Of a stretch of 64,000 nt of DNA, positions 12,492 through 25,200 are shown in pieces. The DNA lies in contig JACMZG010001913.1 in assembly GCA_018340805.1 (NCBI GenBank), positions 40,158,557 to 40,222,556 on the forward strand, in the 5' to 3' direction. This stretch comes from Microvelia longipes (Eukaryota; Arthropoda; Insecta; Hemiptera; Veliidae). The position numbers and the translations under genes are program-made. Position 1 is the stretch's first letter. The number at the start of each line of letters is the position of its first letter. The notes beneath the pieces were generated by a model. The model was not told the origin of the DNA and searched no databases. It worked only from the letters and a program-made list of their open reading frames with translations.

Positions 12492-15441
12492 CTTACTACA
12501 AATGTGAGTATTGCAGGAGTCAGTAGTGTTTTGTCACTATTTATTTATATTTTTTACAGATGAGTCAGTAAAAATAAAATATTGTAAAAAAAACAAGACA
12601 GTTTGTTCAATATGATTTAATAAAAACTGACCATATTAAGCAAAGCACATCAGGGTATTCCAATTTTTTAAAGTCTTTGTTCAGCTTCTAGTACCAAATC
12701 AAAGAACTTCAGTTCACACAATACATCCGTAAAATAATAGGAATAAACTAAGTTTGGTTGCATAAATACTCTGAAATAGTTAACTTTTAAAATGTAAAAA
12801 AATAAATGTGTCGTTTATTTTGAGAGGGCGGGGGGGGGGGTGCACTTATTTTATGATAATCTAATGTAAACAATATTGGAGCTAGTCATAGTTTTCATTA
12901 AATAACAGCCCATCACAAAAGAGTGAAGAAAGGAATTCAATTGGTTCATTCTGATCCCCCTATTGGAAGAATCAGTGTCCCCCAATAGAATAGCTATCTC
13001 TCCCTGCCCTTCCTTGCAATTGTTTTTTTGTTGGCTATTAGATAATCAAAATTAGAACTATCATAATAAAATCAAAAATGACCATAATTAATAAAATTTA
13101 TCTATTCAATTTAAAAAATGTAATCTTTTGGTATGCATTTAACCCTTACATTAGAGGCATAAGTAACTCTGAGACACATATAAATTCTTAATTTATGTAG
13201 AATCACTTCATTTATAAATGTAGGAAAAATGTTCTATTGTATAGTGAAATAAAGCAATAAAAAATCACACATGTAAAAAATAAATATTATTAAAATTACA
13301 TAAGTACAAATATACAAAAACAGAAAGGTTCTAAATATTGGTAGTTAAACCGAACGGTTCATTAATACAAGATTCAAATTATATTTTTGAACAATTAATT
13401 AAGGCATTGATAAGAATACTTCATATTTAAAATGAAAATAATGTAGACAAATGTTTGAGTTAAATTATAAATATTAAGTACACAACAGCTTCTGGACTGG
13501 TATATGAATTGACCCGCAGTACTGTGTCAAGGTCAACAGGTTTGTAAACATATTTCAATTTAATATAGGTCTGAATGTTTCTCTTATTTAAGTACAAAAA
13601 GGTGATATCAGAAATGCAGAGGGTAAAAAATAAACAATAGTGACTTTAATTTTAAAAAAATGTAAAAAAAAGTCTATACAATTTATAGTCTATAGATTTA
13701 CATTTTTCATATCATTATTATTTTAGAGAATCAATATTCAATGAGGATCTCAAAAGAAAGTCTCATACCAAATAAATGGTGTGTAAAACTAAATCCAGTT
13801 CCGCTAAAAATAGGGGTTGGATGAAAATGAAAGAAATCAATATATGCTAGTGTTAAGCAAAATATCAAAAATTCATGACTTAGTTCGTTTTTATTATTTT
13901 AATTCTGCAAAATTGCCACGTTCTACTTTGACTTTATGAAACCTAAAATGAAGACGACACCTTAGGAAAACAATAATTTTTACACAGTTCCCAAATATCG
14001 TCTCTATTTCAGTTTAGATAAAGTTGAAAAAAATCTTTAATCATGCCAAATTGTTATTAAAAAAAATAAGTGACTTAGATTTTTGATAAGTTGCTTAGAG
14101 CTAAAGGCTTATTTTTATTTTATTATATAATTATAGATAGGTATATACATAAGGTGTCTAGTTATATTAGAAGGACCATTGTCCAATTCCAAAACAATTG
14201 AAAAAGTGCATAACAGAGGGTATTAAAGTAATATAATGAGAAGTTATCTTAAAATTAGGAATAATTCTGTTTAAAAAAATTGTACTTTTATTAAGTAAAA
14301 TTGAACATTCTAAAAATAGTTTTATTTGACAATTTTAAATACAATGCCCAGACTTTTGCAAGTCATCGCCTTTTACTTGAAATATATTATTGCATTGTTA
14401 GCATGTATATGCTTCTATGTTAGCAACAGATTTAGAGCAGAATGGACCAATTTATGATTCCAAGGCAAAAAATCAGTAGCACACTATAACATGCATAATT
14501 TAAATAAAAGGTTTGCAATCGCAAAAGCAAGCGAATATGGTTTACAATAAGTACCCACCCTTTAAAAAGAAATAGATATCATGAGTATGTAATTTTTAAA
14601 GAACTCATTCTAATTAATGACACAATAATGAAAATAGTATAAAATTGCAAAGCTGAACTAAGAGGACTGTAAAATAATTTCTAGTTCAATCATCTGAGTA
14701 AGTAAAACTTATATTGTAAAAAATAAATAAAAAATACAAACACGAGACTAAGAAACTTATGATTGGTTACATAGAGGAATATATACTACTAATCAGTAAT
14801 TGGATAGAAGTAGCAATATATTAGATGTCCTCTTTGTTATAATATTCATAAATTACAACATAATAATTGATACAAATATTAAATGACAAAGGCGACAGTA
14901 TAAATAAAACACGAGAGATTAGGGGGGTCACCTACACTAAAGAAGTACCGTTAATGGCAATAACTGACCACTTGCCCACTCAAAACAAATACTACAAATC
15001 ATTAAGTTGTGGATACTTGGGTGTAGTAATGGTAACACTAAACACTAATTGTTTTCTATTATCAATTGTGCCAAAACCCTGTGAGGGGAATGGTTCTATT
15101 GGTTCTCCTTACACCGTTTTGACACATTTGAAAGAGAATTTTAAAATTAAGACTGCAAACTTTTCATAAACATATTGGAAAATTATAAACATAATATTAG
15201 GTAATTGTTTAGTAACTAGAAAATAATATTATTTTAACGTCAAGTAACCAAATGATTTGATCAAAATAAAAAAAATATCACATTTAGATCAATATTAAGT
15301 CATTTGGTGCATTAAGTAACAAAGTTATTGTGTCATTTTGTTATTTGTTTAATTTTTAGAATGTACAATCATTTTAAAGAGAACATGTTTTTGGGTTTTA
15401 AAAAAATAAGCAAAAAACAATATTTACTAATGTAAAACCTA

Positions 15442-16308
15442 TTACTTTCTTTGCCTCACTGAATCCTTGCCGTGATCAGGTGTATTTTTCTGTTCAGGAC
15501 TCTGGTCAGTGTCGCTCTCTTCTAATTCTGTCTTGTTACGCTTGCGTTCGTAGAAGAATATTATGATACACAATACAAGAACCTCGGCACAGATACCAAT
15601 GAAAGGCCACAAAGCAGCAAGCCTGTCTTTAACTCTCACAAATATATCTGTTCTTGTTCCATTATCAATTTTTTCATTATGAGCCGTGCACATGTAAGTA
15701 CCTCTATCAGACATGACAACATTATTTATTTCTAAATGAGCATTGGACTGATCTGCTCCGTCACTTATTATTATTCTATCGGAAGGTTCTAGCTTGACAT
15801 CATCTTTACTCCACTGAATGAGTGCTTTGGGTTTGCTGAGAACCAAGCATTCTAATTTTATTTTGCCTCCTTCGTCAACAGGATTTGAAGTAGGAGGAAC
15901 AACAACTATTTTAGCGAAAGGCTTTCCTATCGTATGGATAGGATTGGATCTGGCAACTATCTTAGAAGGATCTTCTTTCTCAACGAGAGCACACATGTAA
16001 GATGTCAAATCGCTTTCCTCTGTCCTCTTAATAACTAAGAGTTTATCTTTAAATTCGATCCTACTCTCAGTGGTATCGAATGGCTTGTCATCTTTGTACC
16101 ACTTCAATTGCAAATTAGGTGGAATTTCAGAAGATACATTACACGCTATTTTATTGGCTATTTTGTAATTCATAATTTTATACGTTAACTTATCTTCGTA
16201 AGTAATACCCTCGATGGCAAGAGTGGGTATAGCAGTTTGACCGCATACTAAATATGAGAAATAAAAACATGTAAAGAAAGACACGAACGACTTACTTAAC
16301 AAATCCAT
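15442..16308 (-). CDS. Bsg: Basigin, two-Ig membrane glycoprotein
   Basis: A 288-residue single-exon frame. A signal peptide covers about residues 1-23. Ig domain 1 has Cys56, Trp70 and Cys106. Ig domain 2 has Cys154, Trp166 and Cys207 in the signature DRGTYMC. N-glycosylation sequons lie at Asn57 and Asn216. One membrane helix spans about 232-253, beginning in the family hallmark [15 protein letters not shown] with the buried acidic residue Glu242, followed by a basic stop-transfer and an acidic tail ([13 protein letters not shown]). Basigins are plasma-membrane chaperones and adhesion partners of monocarboxylate transporters and integrins; in insects they act in epithelia, glia and eye. Length fits the short two-Ig insect form. 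It is oddly intronless, whereas other animal basigin genes are split. The frame is intact, so it is either an intron-lost gene or a functional retrocopy. It lies head to head with UFSP2. Confidence 0.93.
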   Translation of the reverse strand: MDLLSKSFVSFFTCFYFSYLVCGQTAIPTLAIEGITYEDKLTYKIMNYKIANKIACNVSSEIPPNLQLKWYKDDKPFDTTESRIEFKDKLLVIKRTEESDLTSYMCALVEKEDPSKIVARSNPIHTIGKPFAKIVVVPPTSNPVDEGGKIKLECLVLSKPKALIQWSKDDVKLEPSDRIIISDGADQSNAHLEINNVVMSDRGTYMCTAHNEKIDNGTRTDIFVRVKDRLAALWPFIGICAEVLVLCIIIFFYERKRNKTELEESDTDQSPEQKNTPDHGKDSVRQRK

Positions 16309-17159
16309 GACTAAATATCAATTCTTACACTCACACACGCAACAATATCACAAAAACTAAAACAAAATAACTAATTTTTAAAACAAATAAGTTAGATAAT
16401 AAGGGTGGGACGACAGCAATTTAGGTTGAACGAGTTCAAGAAATCTTACACTGATTATAAATCAGCTGTTTTTATTTTGATTCAAATTTCTTCAAATGAA
16501 GTCAAAAAATCATCTAATAATGCCACGTATCTTTTTAGCGCGCACTAGATTTTACAGGTATATTAATTAATTAATATGAAATTTAATTGTATCATGGATA
16601 TTATTTATGCAATGATATTTTTCTCTTTTTGGTCTGTTTCTGGTTTCAATACTATTAAGTTGGCTACATTGATTGTATGCTATAACTCGCAAGTCATCAT
16701 GTAGGATTATATGTGTTTACTCTAAAAATCAGTGCCCAAGATTTCATTAAAATTATCAGTCTGTGTGTGTTTGTCACGCATTTGACTCAACTAAATAGTT
16801 GAGCCATGGTACAACAACAAAAGCTACCCAAAATTTGAACTTTTCTTTGTTCACACCAGTTTTCTGAATAAACAGCCCCCCTCCCTTTAAGTATAAGAAA
16901 ATATAGTCCGTTTAAGGCAAGGGAATTAAATAATATATGGGTATTAATAAGCTTAAATAATAATCATAATAATATTAGGTTACGGGGCGGCTCCCCTTTT
17001 AGGTAGGTTTATTTTTAGCCCATTCTCCCTGATTCATCTGCTTACTGTTGCCGACACTGCGTCGAGTTGTCAATTTTTATAACCTACATTTTACCTTCGT
17101 GTTTACATTTTTTAACTTGCTGTTTATTTGTGTAACAATATTTATTTATTTTATTAAGC
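16309..17159. promoter_or_regulatory. Shared divergent promoter region
   Basis: About 850 bases separate the basigin start (minus) from the UFSP2 start (plus), so both promoters must lie here unless upstream non-coding exons exist. The sequence is AT-rich with less AT-rich patches near 16530-16550 (gcgcgcac) and 16980-17070. No clear TATA box at a fixed distance from either start codon was found. The regulatory role is inferred from gene arrangement only. Confidence 0.5.
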
Positions 17160-18812
17160 ATGTATAAAATTTTGGATAGTGTTTATTCTCGATTATTGTC
17201 TATTAGGGATGAATGCATCGGAGCTCTATACGGTATCATGGCCCAAAACACTCTTATCATAACGAATTTAAGTTTAGAAAAACCAATATTAGAATCGTTC
17301 AATGAGATGCAGCTTCATTTTCCTACTGGTATTGACTACTGCGGAGTGTTTCGCTGCAGCAATACGGCTCAAGTTCAAAACATGGATAACATCATCAGGG
17401 AAGTACAAATTACTGACAATCCTTTACTTTTAGAGAAAGATGCTAATGGTGAAGTGACTGCAATGGTTCTTCGCGATGGCAGATTGACTGATACTTGCTT
17501 GAAGATTATAACTGAGAAAGAATTCTACGATACATTCGTTTACTTACGTTTAATTGGCAATGTTCCGTTAACTTGTGTTAAAGATAAAACTTGGAGTATC
17601 GACGAAACCCAAAAAATTCTAGCTGAAAACAGTGTCTTTAACTTCACTGGTACTGATGTTTATCTCTATAATGACGATGATGGTTCTAAAAGAACTATTA
17701 AAGATTTATTAAAAAATACTCCTCAGTCGACTGATCCACGTTTAAAGATAAAACTGTTAGACGTACAACTTCTAAAATCAATGTCTTCACTTTCAGAAAA
17801 ACAGCTTTCTTCTTTTACTATTCTACCTCGTAAAAAAACTGAAAAAGTTATAATTGAATCCTCATTAGATGCCATTTGTATTACTGAAAGTTCACGATTG
17901 TTAGACAACTTATATGGTTTATTAACCGACACATTTTGTCGTTATGTTCAGTTGATTGAAAAAGCAATTAATTCTTTTAATGATTTGGATAAGTTAACAG
18001 AGTTACAAACCTATCATTTTTATTTGTCTCCCCAATTTGTCAGTTTAGTCATGGAAAGGAATAGTGATGATGTTAAAACAAAAAAATTAAGAGAAGATTT
18101 GCATAAGAGGTTAATTTTACCCAAAGACAGACCATACTTCAGGAAAGGCAACCGATTGAATTTAACTAATAAAAGTAGTGAAATTTTATTTAATGTTCAT
18201 GAAGGTTTAACTTCTGGAGTTGTCGGTGGAAGACAAGCTATTGTTAGTGGTTTATATTCTTATCATCATTATATGCAAGACAATATTAACGATGATGGAT
18301 GGGGATGCGCTTATAGAAGTTTGCAAACATTATTTTCTTGGTTTAAATACCAAGGGTATACGGATGGGAAAATACCATCCCATCGTGACATTCAATCAAC
18401 TTTAGTTAGTATTGGTGATAAAGAAAAGAAATTCATTGGAACAAAAGAATGGATAGGTTCTGCCGAGGTTGGTTTTTGTTTGAATGAATGGTTAGGTATT
18501 ACAACATACACGTTAACTTATCAAAGTGGAACTGCTTTGAAATCATCTGGACCTGATTTAATTAATCATTTTGAAATTCATGGAACACCTATCATGATAG
18601 GAGGCGGACAGCTAGCACATACAATTCTAGGAGTTGATTATAATGAAGAGACTGAAGAAATAAAATTTTTAGTTTTAGACCCTCATTACACGGGCAAGGA
18701 AGATTTGAAAACCATTCAAAGTAAAGGTTGGGTTGGCTGGAAAGCTGCTGACTTTTGGAAGAAAAATTCATTCTATAATATGTGCCTTCCTTCTAAACCG
18801 AGGGTTTTATAA
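17160..18812 (+). CDS. UFSP2: Ufm1-specific protease 2 (peptidase family C78)
   Basis: A 550-residue single-exon frame. UFSP2 is a cysteine protease that matures the ubiquitin-like modifier UFM1 and removes it from targets such as ribosomal protein RPL26 at the endoplasmic reticulum. The C-terminal C78 domain (about 345-550) is complete: the oxyanion Tyr371 in HHYMQDN, catalytic Cys383 in DDGWGCAYRSLQT, and Asp507-Pro-His509 in VLDPHYTG. The Tyr-Cys gap of 12 and the Cys-Asp gap of 124 are, from memory, those of the mammalian enzyme. GTPIMIGGGQLAHTILGVD (476-494) is the conserved strand before the Asp-His pair. Residues 1-340 are the less conserved UFSP2-specific extension; length fits the family with a somewhat long N-terminus. 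A second Met (residue 27) is an alternative start. Its divergent neighbour is basigin, with no functional link. Confidence 0.96.
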   Translation: MYKILDSVYSRLLSIRDECIGALYGIMAQNTLIITNLSLEKPILESFNEMQLHFPTGIDYCGVFRCSNTAQVQNMDNIIREVQITDNPLLLEKDANGEVTAMVLRDGRLTDTCLKIITEKEFYDTFVYLRLIGNVPLTCVKDKTWSIDETQKILAENSVFNFTGTDVYLYNDDDGSKRTIKDLLKNTPQSTDPRLKIKLLDVQLLKSMSSLSEKQLSSFTILPRKKTEKVIIESSLDAICITESSRLLDNLYGLLTDTFCRYVQLIEKAINSFNDLDKLTELQTYHFYLSPQFVSLVMERNSDDVKTKKLREDLHKRLILPKDRPYFRKGNRLNLTNKSSEILFNVHEGLTSGVVGGRQAIVSGLYSYHHYMQDNINDDGWGCAYRSLQTLFSWFKYQGYTDGKIPSHRDIQSTLVSIGDKEKKFIGTKEWIGSAEVGFCLNEWLGITTYTLTYQSGTALKSSGPDLINHFEIHGTPIMIGGGQLAHTILGVDYNEETEEIKFLVLDPHYTGKEDLKTIQSKGWVGWKAADFWKKNSFYNMCLPSKPRVL

Positions 18813-19050
18813 ATTATGTAAACTATAAAAAATTAATCTTAAAAAATGTTAACAAAATTAAGCAAACAAATTCAAAAGACTACCGGGGTCTTCCTGTTTT
18901 TCTCCCAGTTTAAATTAAGGTATTATTTTTTGGATTTTATAAAAATAACCAACTCTTCAACCATAAATAACTAATAATGACCCAAACATACAAGCTAAAG
19001 GTTGTAAAGGACATGATATAAAAAAAGATATTTGGAACTATTCCTATCTA

Positions 19051-19433
<383 letters not shown>

Positions 19434-19440
19434 CCTATCT

Positions 19441-19560
19441 ACATCAGATTTGCTACGCTCGTCCTCACAACCCACTTGGTGGACTGACTTTGCCCGTCCT
19501 CAGAAGTATATCACCTTTGATATACTTGCAGTGTTGAAGTAAAACTGAGTGGTATATCCA
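19441..19560 (-). mobile_element. Tail fragment of the 5S-SINE family
   Basis: On the minus strand it carries two tgaggacg(g/a)gc blocks of the repeated unit seen at 1266-1395. No 5S-like head was found. The MITE at 19051-19433 appears to have inserted at its edge. Confidence 0.45.
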
Positions 19561-20440
19561 TTGTACCAAATTTCAACTCTATATTGGATTATTTTCCGAT
19601 ATTTTACAATTTTTAAAAAATGTATACAAGTCTTTTGATAAAAACTGAACTATGCTGGTCTTATATTTGACTACATGCTTGACAAATTTGTCGGTGTTTA
19701 ATGAATTTTAAAAAAAAATTCTGTCATTATGACGAGTAATTGATGTAAAAAGTTATTTTCCGGATTACACAACTAGACCTAAAGATTAAATAACTCTGTT
19801 GCATACATAGACTGGGAGACCCAATGATAACATACAGAAAACCACTTAAGAGGTTTTGATAACACCTGAAACAGATAATTCAGGTGACATCGGGGTTTCA
19901 GATTTTTTTTTAAACTTTTCCTATTTACATTCAGTATATAAATAAATAAATAAATAAATAAAAAAGGTTTATTTATTTTTCTTTTTTACAATACAATATA
20001 TTTTAAAATATAAAATATCTTGAAATATATGAGGTAAAGTAAGAAGGTTAAGTTATTGCCAGTTTATATTAATTGTTATTGGTAATTCAGGGTTAGGACA
20101 GGTTACTAGAAGTTACCAATAGTTATTGTTAATTACTAATAAGACCTCTAAAGTTAAAACATACCTGAAACTGATCAATTGAAATGGTAACTTATAAATA
20201 CTACTAGTGGGGGGGGGGGCAGAAAATACCTAACTACCATGTTAACTAGTAGTGGGAGTATGCCGATTTTAAATTACTTGATTATTCAAATTATTTACTT
20301 GTTGACCATTCATGTCCATTCTCCTAAAATCACTCCCTGTGTTCACAAACTATAATTTTATTTTATAAATAAAAATAAGCAACATTGTTTATCTTCTAAT
20401 AGGTAGCATTAGCCTGATTATTTCTAAAAATAGTTTTGGC
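19560..20440. repeat. Non-coding, with dispersed repeat at about 19620-19870
   Basis: A block containing aagtcttttgataaaaactg and, further on, tattttccggattacacaac matches in order the repeats at about 41690-41960 and 44560-44950 (shared pieces: cacaactaga, gacaaatttgt-like and acagac-like). This is an interspersed non-coding family. The rest is AT-rich with an (aaat)n run near 19938-19965 and a G run near 20210. Confidence 0.45.
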
Positions 20441-20638
20441 ATTAAATTTTGAGTACAGTTATATCATACTTATCTAATTAAATTTGAGTATAGTTAAACA
20501 ATTAATAATTTGAGTATAGTTAAATACCTAATTAAATTTTGAGTACAGTTATAACATACATATTAAATTAAATTTTGAGTACAGTTATAACATACATATC
20601 TAATTAAATTTTGAGTACAGTTATAACATACTTATCTG
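20441..20638 (+). repeat. Tandem repeat, unit about 36-38 bp
   Basis: Five diverged copies of attaaattttgagtacagtt followed by ataacata(c/t)(a/t)tat. The second and third copies are shortened. Confidence 0.85.
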
Positions 20639-21007
20639 ATTTGAAACACTTGATGGGCTATATTTTGCTATTATACTTATAGCATATGCATGTCTGTAAA
20701 ACATTGTGATTGTTGCAACAACTTCTAAGGAGTATTTACTGTTTCCAAAATGATGTATAATTATTTATCATTTGGTACTACTGTGTTTTACAAAACATGA
20801 ATAGTTTATACAATTATTATATTTATTTGTTAAAAGAAGACACACAAGATGTATAATTACTAAAAAATATATTCAATATTAATATTAAATGAGATATAAA
20901 ACATAATAGTTTATAATAAACTATAATTTTAACTTATATGTATTTTGATTATTATTTCAATTCGTTATTTTTTATGTAAGATTCAAAAGCCATTCAAAGA
21001 ATACCAC

Positions 21008-21043
21008 TAGAGTACCTGTATAACATCATACAGGCACTCTAAC
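21008..21043. repeat. Short hairpin, copy 1
   Basis: agagtacctgtat pairs with atacaggcactct across a short loop. The same hairpin, with cagtgcctgtat-type arms, recurs at 36080-36112 in unrelated sequence, suggesting a tiny mobile palindrome. Confidence 0.5.
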
Positions 21044-21193
21044 CTCTACTGATGATTTCATTTGACAGACAGATTTTAATATTAACTGGCCATCATCGGT
21101 GTAGGCAAGCAGAAAAGAATAATCTCAGGAGTTAACTATAGAGGTTTTTTGCTGACATAACCAACCCCATGAAAAAACTGCAACGACATTCTC

Positions 21194-21293
<100 letters not shown>

Positions 21294-21299
21294 CTTCCT

Positions 21300-22240
21300 C
21301 CATTTATTTACTATACTATTTTGCCTTTATTCATTCAAAGAGAATATAATTTGTTGTAATATTGGTACTCGAGTTAATATTTTTTTTATCAGACGCTTGT
21401 CCACTTAACATCAGGGAGGAATTCAAATGGTATACTCTACTTCCTGTTAGAGATAAGATCAGAAAGAAATTATAAAATATCTTTACTTACTTTTAAGAAA
21501 TAGTTTAGATCAGAGGATGAAACCTCCGACTAATCTCCTTTTGTTTTGTTTTGAACATTTGAGTGGAATTTTATTTGCATGCTAAAAAAAGTTAAGAATT
21601 TCATATTCTCTCAGATTTTTGGTTGGGTGAATAATTACCAAATTATTATTGTAACTATTAATAAATAGTAGTTATTTTTAATACCAGTTGATTCTATTAC
21701 CTTGCATTCCCTTGTTTTATAACTTGTTGTTTTTTTAAAATTTAGAAAAAATTATTGTTAATTTTATTGAAATATATTTTTTTACGCATCAAAGTATTTT
21801 ATTTTTCCTCACCGACGGCACTTATTTCATTAATCAGCTCTTGTTTAAGACTTGTTTCTATAAAATCCTTTGATTAAATTTTATATTATGGTTATCCTAC
21901 TTTTAATTGATTTTTTTTAATGAAAATTTAGTTGTGTTATTATTAATTTTAACCAAATGTGATAAAGATAATTCTATTAAAATATCATAAATAAATATTA
22001 ACAAAAAATGATTCATATTAATTACCATAATTCTCAGCTTGAGTTTAAAATCATGGTGTTGTCAAACATAGTAATTCTATTTTATCTCCAGGTGGTATAT
22101 CTTTTTAAGTAAATGACTAGTTTTTAGGTCATAAAGTAGCTCTATTTACTCCCAAAAGAGAAAAAATACTTTTTACCCTCTTGGGACTAAACTTAGAAGT
22201 AATAGAATTTGGCCTCACTTTTCTCTTGATGTCTCTTTGA
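21300..22240. other. AT-rich non-coding DNA
   Basis: No supported gene or repeat. Downstream of the candidate minus-strand gene ending at 22245, so it may include its 3' UTR. Confidence 0.4.
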
Positions 22241-22244
22241 ATGA

Positions 22245-25200
22245 TTAGCTCGTCCACCAGTCAGTCTTCAAAGGAACTGTGATCCTGCATCTGAAAGAAA
22301 ATTCAAACAATTAAAGAAACTGTAAAAAAAAAAAAAAAAACACAAACACAACCAACAACACCACAAACACCCACACCCACAAAAAAAAACCAACCCAGTA
22401 GAAAGCAATAACAAAAAAACCCAAACAACAAAAAACAAGGTGGTTTAACAGGGGGCCATTAGGTGCCACTTTGCCCCATCCTACCAAAGAAATGATATTT
22501 CAATAGCCCTTAAACCCTAATTCGGCAATTTCAGTCATATAATAATCAGCTTTACAGTCCTCTAATCCCTAGTTCCTAATTTGATAAGTATTTGAGCAAT
22601 GACAAAACCATAATATCCCATCCTAATTTTAGTATTCTCATCCAATGTATTGTCATAACATTATGGCTTTAACAGCCCCCTAAACCCTATTCCTAATTTT
22701 TTATTTTATTATTTTTTTTTAAGAGTTGGTTAGTAAAATAAATACAGGAAAGTTAAAATAACGGTCGATAAAAAAAATTTCGATTAGGGTGTCATTTCTA
22801 TGTTTCTTTAAGTGCGAACTAAACAACAATCCAATATTTGCTTAATTTTTCGATAGATATCCACTGAGCAGAAGCGTCACAACTTATTTTTTTCCAATTT
22901 TCAAAGAAAATTTGCTCAAGGGGGGGGGACCCCCCCTGGCTATGCCCATGCCAAAGAGGGAAAGAAAGAGAATGTGAACTTAAAGGCAAAGGGCACACAC
23001 ACTGCATCTGCTTAGTTAGAATATAGTGAGACTTACTCTAATAAAATAGTTTAAGCAGATAAACATCATTACTCTTAAGATGACAAAGTAATTTAAATAA
23101 CTAATTGTTCTTTAACTATTTCACTCGTAAATACAAAATAATTATAAATTAATGATTTTAAAAAGTAAGTCTAACTACAGTCCGTAAGCCTCCTCACCAC
23201 GTCACGTCAGATGCTTTAAAATAATATCAGTGAAATTTATATTTTTTTACATTTACTTTGATTATAAATAAAAAATATGTGGAATAAAATAATGAGGGAG
23301 CCGACTCCCCTAAATACTAGTGAGAATCCCAAAATCAATTTTAAAAAGAATAGAGTTTTCCTGATATTTTAACAATGTCTGTTGCCACTCTGTAACTGAC
23401 GGAAGATTGTCAAATGTTATCATCATATTTTGTAAACAAACTGCCGTTGTTTTTATAAGTGTCCAAAGAAAAAAAAATTTTATGTTTTTGTTATTGTTTT
23501 TTACAAATTTCTGTCACACAATGTAACTTTATTAATGACAGGCAACATGACTATAATAAAAAGTTAATGATACTTACTGATGAATTAAAAAAATCAATTG
23601 ACTTTATTGCAAAGATTTGAAACGTGCGTTGGGAAATGTTGTGTGACTAGACTTACTTTTCAAAATTATTTATATTTTTCAACTGATATTATTTCACTGT
23701 TTATTTAAAATAATAAATTTTTATTAGATCATGTATAAAACATGAAATGGTGTAAAAAAAATTATCCAGAATTAAAAAACACCTCTGAGGAGTCCTTCAC
23801 ACCGCGATGATTAAACAGGACTTTTTTGAAAAAAAATTTAATCATTGCTTACAATAAAAAGAACAAATAGTTGGTAAATATTTATTTACCAAGAAATTAG
23901 ATTAAAAATATGATAAAAAAACCACTACCAATCTATTTAATACTTTTTATTCTCCATTCATCTCACAAACATGGGATATTACACTTACACTCAACTATCA
24001 TGAATTTACTATAGAACAAAATAATATTCAATATACAGGGCAGTTAGGTATTAGTGATAATAATATTATAATAAATATTTTTACCACTAAAACCAAAATT
24101 AAAAGACAAAGTCAGAATTATATCGAATAAAAATTGAACTAGTGATTTCTATATATTCAAGTCCTAGACATAAAAATTACCCAATATACCAAAACTAAAT
24201 CATAATTAAAACATATTTAATGACAAATTACTGTCATTAATTTTTTGATGTGCGATAAGTAGAAATAAACAAACTCTAATGAAAATATTCTATTGTTATT
24301 TCTAATTTTCAAGACTCAAACATTAAAAATGAAATATAAAATGAAAATAACCCAAGAAGAGATATAAATGTTAAAATTTAATCCTTCGATGATGTTACTA
24401 ACTAACTATTTTGAGTCAGGAAAAATTTAGTGATGAAATCATTCAGAATTTATAAATTATTTGAGATTGATCCTAGGTGACAATAATAATATGATAAAGT
24501 ACGAAGTGTTTATCATTATAATCAATAATGCAAAAAAGAGTTTTTTATAATAACTTAATAACCTGTGTATTAGAAAAATGAATAACCCCTGGATACCTGC
24601 TAAAAAATAATTATGCCTCATAATAAGAAGCCCACTTATCTTTTTCAGAAATTTAATCTATCTAACACGATCCGTTTTAATATTTATATGAATGATCTGA
24701 AAACTGCCTTCTTCCCTAGATTTTTCTTCCAGGATACTTGTAGACAAAATTCAGCAACTCTGCCCCCATACACTGACTCTAACCCCAAAAAAACACTGAC
24801 TCTAATTCATACATTGTATAATATGCAGTCATTTCTAAATTTTTCTCTCGCTACACGAATCGCAGACGCAGTTTCATCATAGTTATGTTTGAAGTTTTTC
24901 TGATAAATGCTTATCAAAATATATCTTCATTTTAATCTTAAGTTCTTGATACTATATGAATTACATGAGTCCAACAGAGTTTTCTGTTTTTCCTCTGAAC
25001 TTTTTGTAACAGTACTTTTGTCTTAAAAAGTACTAAACCTAATTTATTTGACAGAGATCGTCTCTTTGTTGAAGGGATATCCTCAGATTTTTTTTATTTT
25101 TATTATAAGAGATTGTTCCAACTAATGATATGATGTTCTTGTTAATTTAATGTTTAATAATGAATATCACCTTAATCAAACACTAAGTAATAAAAGAGAA

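Larger units (their letters stand above)
6050..15441. other. Long gene-free AT-rich interval
   Basis: More than 9 kb without a supportable coding exon on either strand. It contains a short perfect hairpin (7059-7094), AT-only repeats (9240-9540), a hairpin element (12368-12491) and a G run near 12830. It lies directly downstream of the minus-strand basigin gene, so part of it may be that gene's 3' UTR. Sequence alone cannot place the end, because AATAAA-like hexamers are frequent here. Confidence 0.5.

Noticed and set aside
14867..15169. 100-codon plus-strand frame next to basigin
   Set aside because: No domain, signal or splice context, and of a length expected by chance in a 64-kb window. 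It is not conserved with anything I recognise.
24613..24882. 89-codon plus-strand frame
   Set aside because: It overlaps short direct repeats shared with 25451 and shows no domain or splice context.
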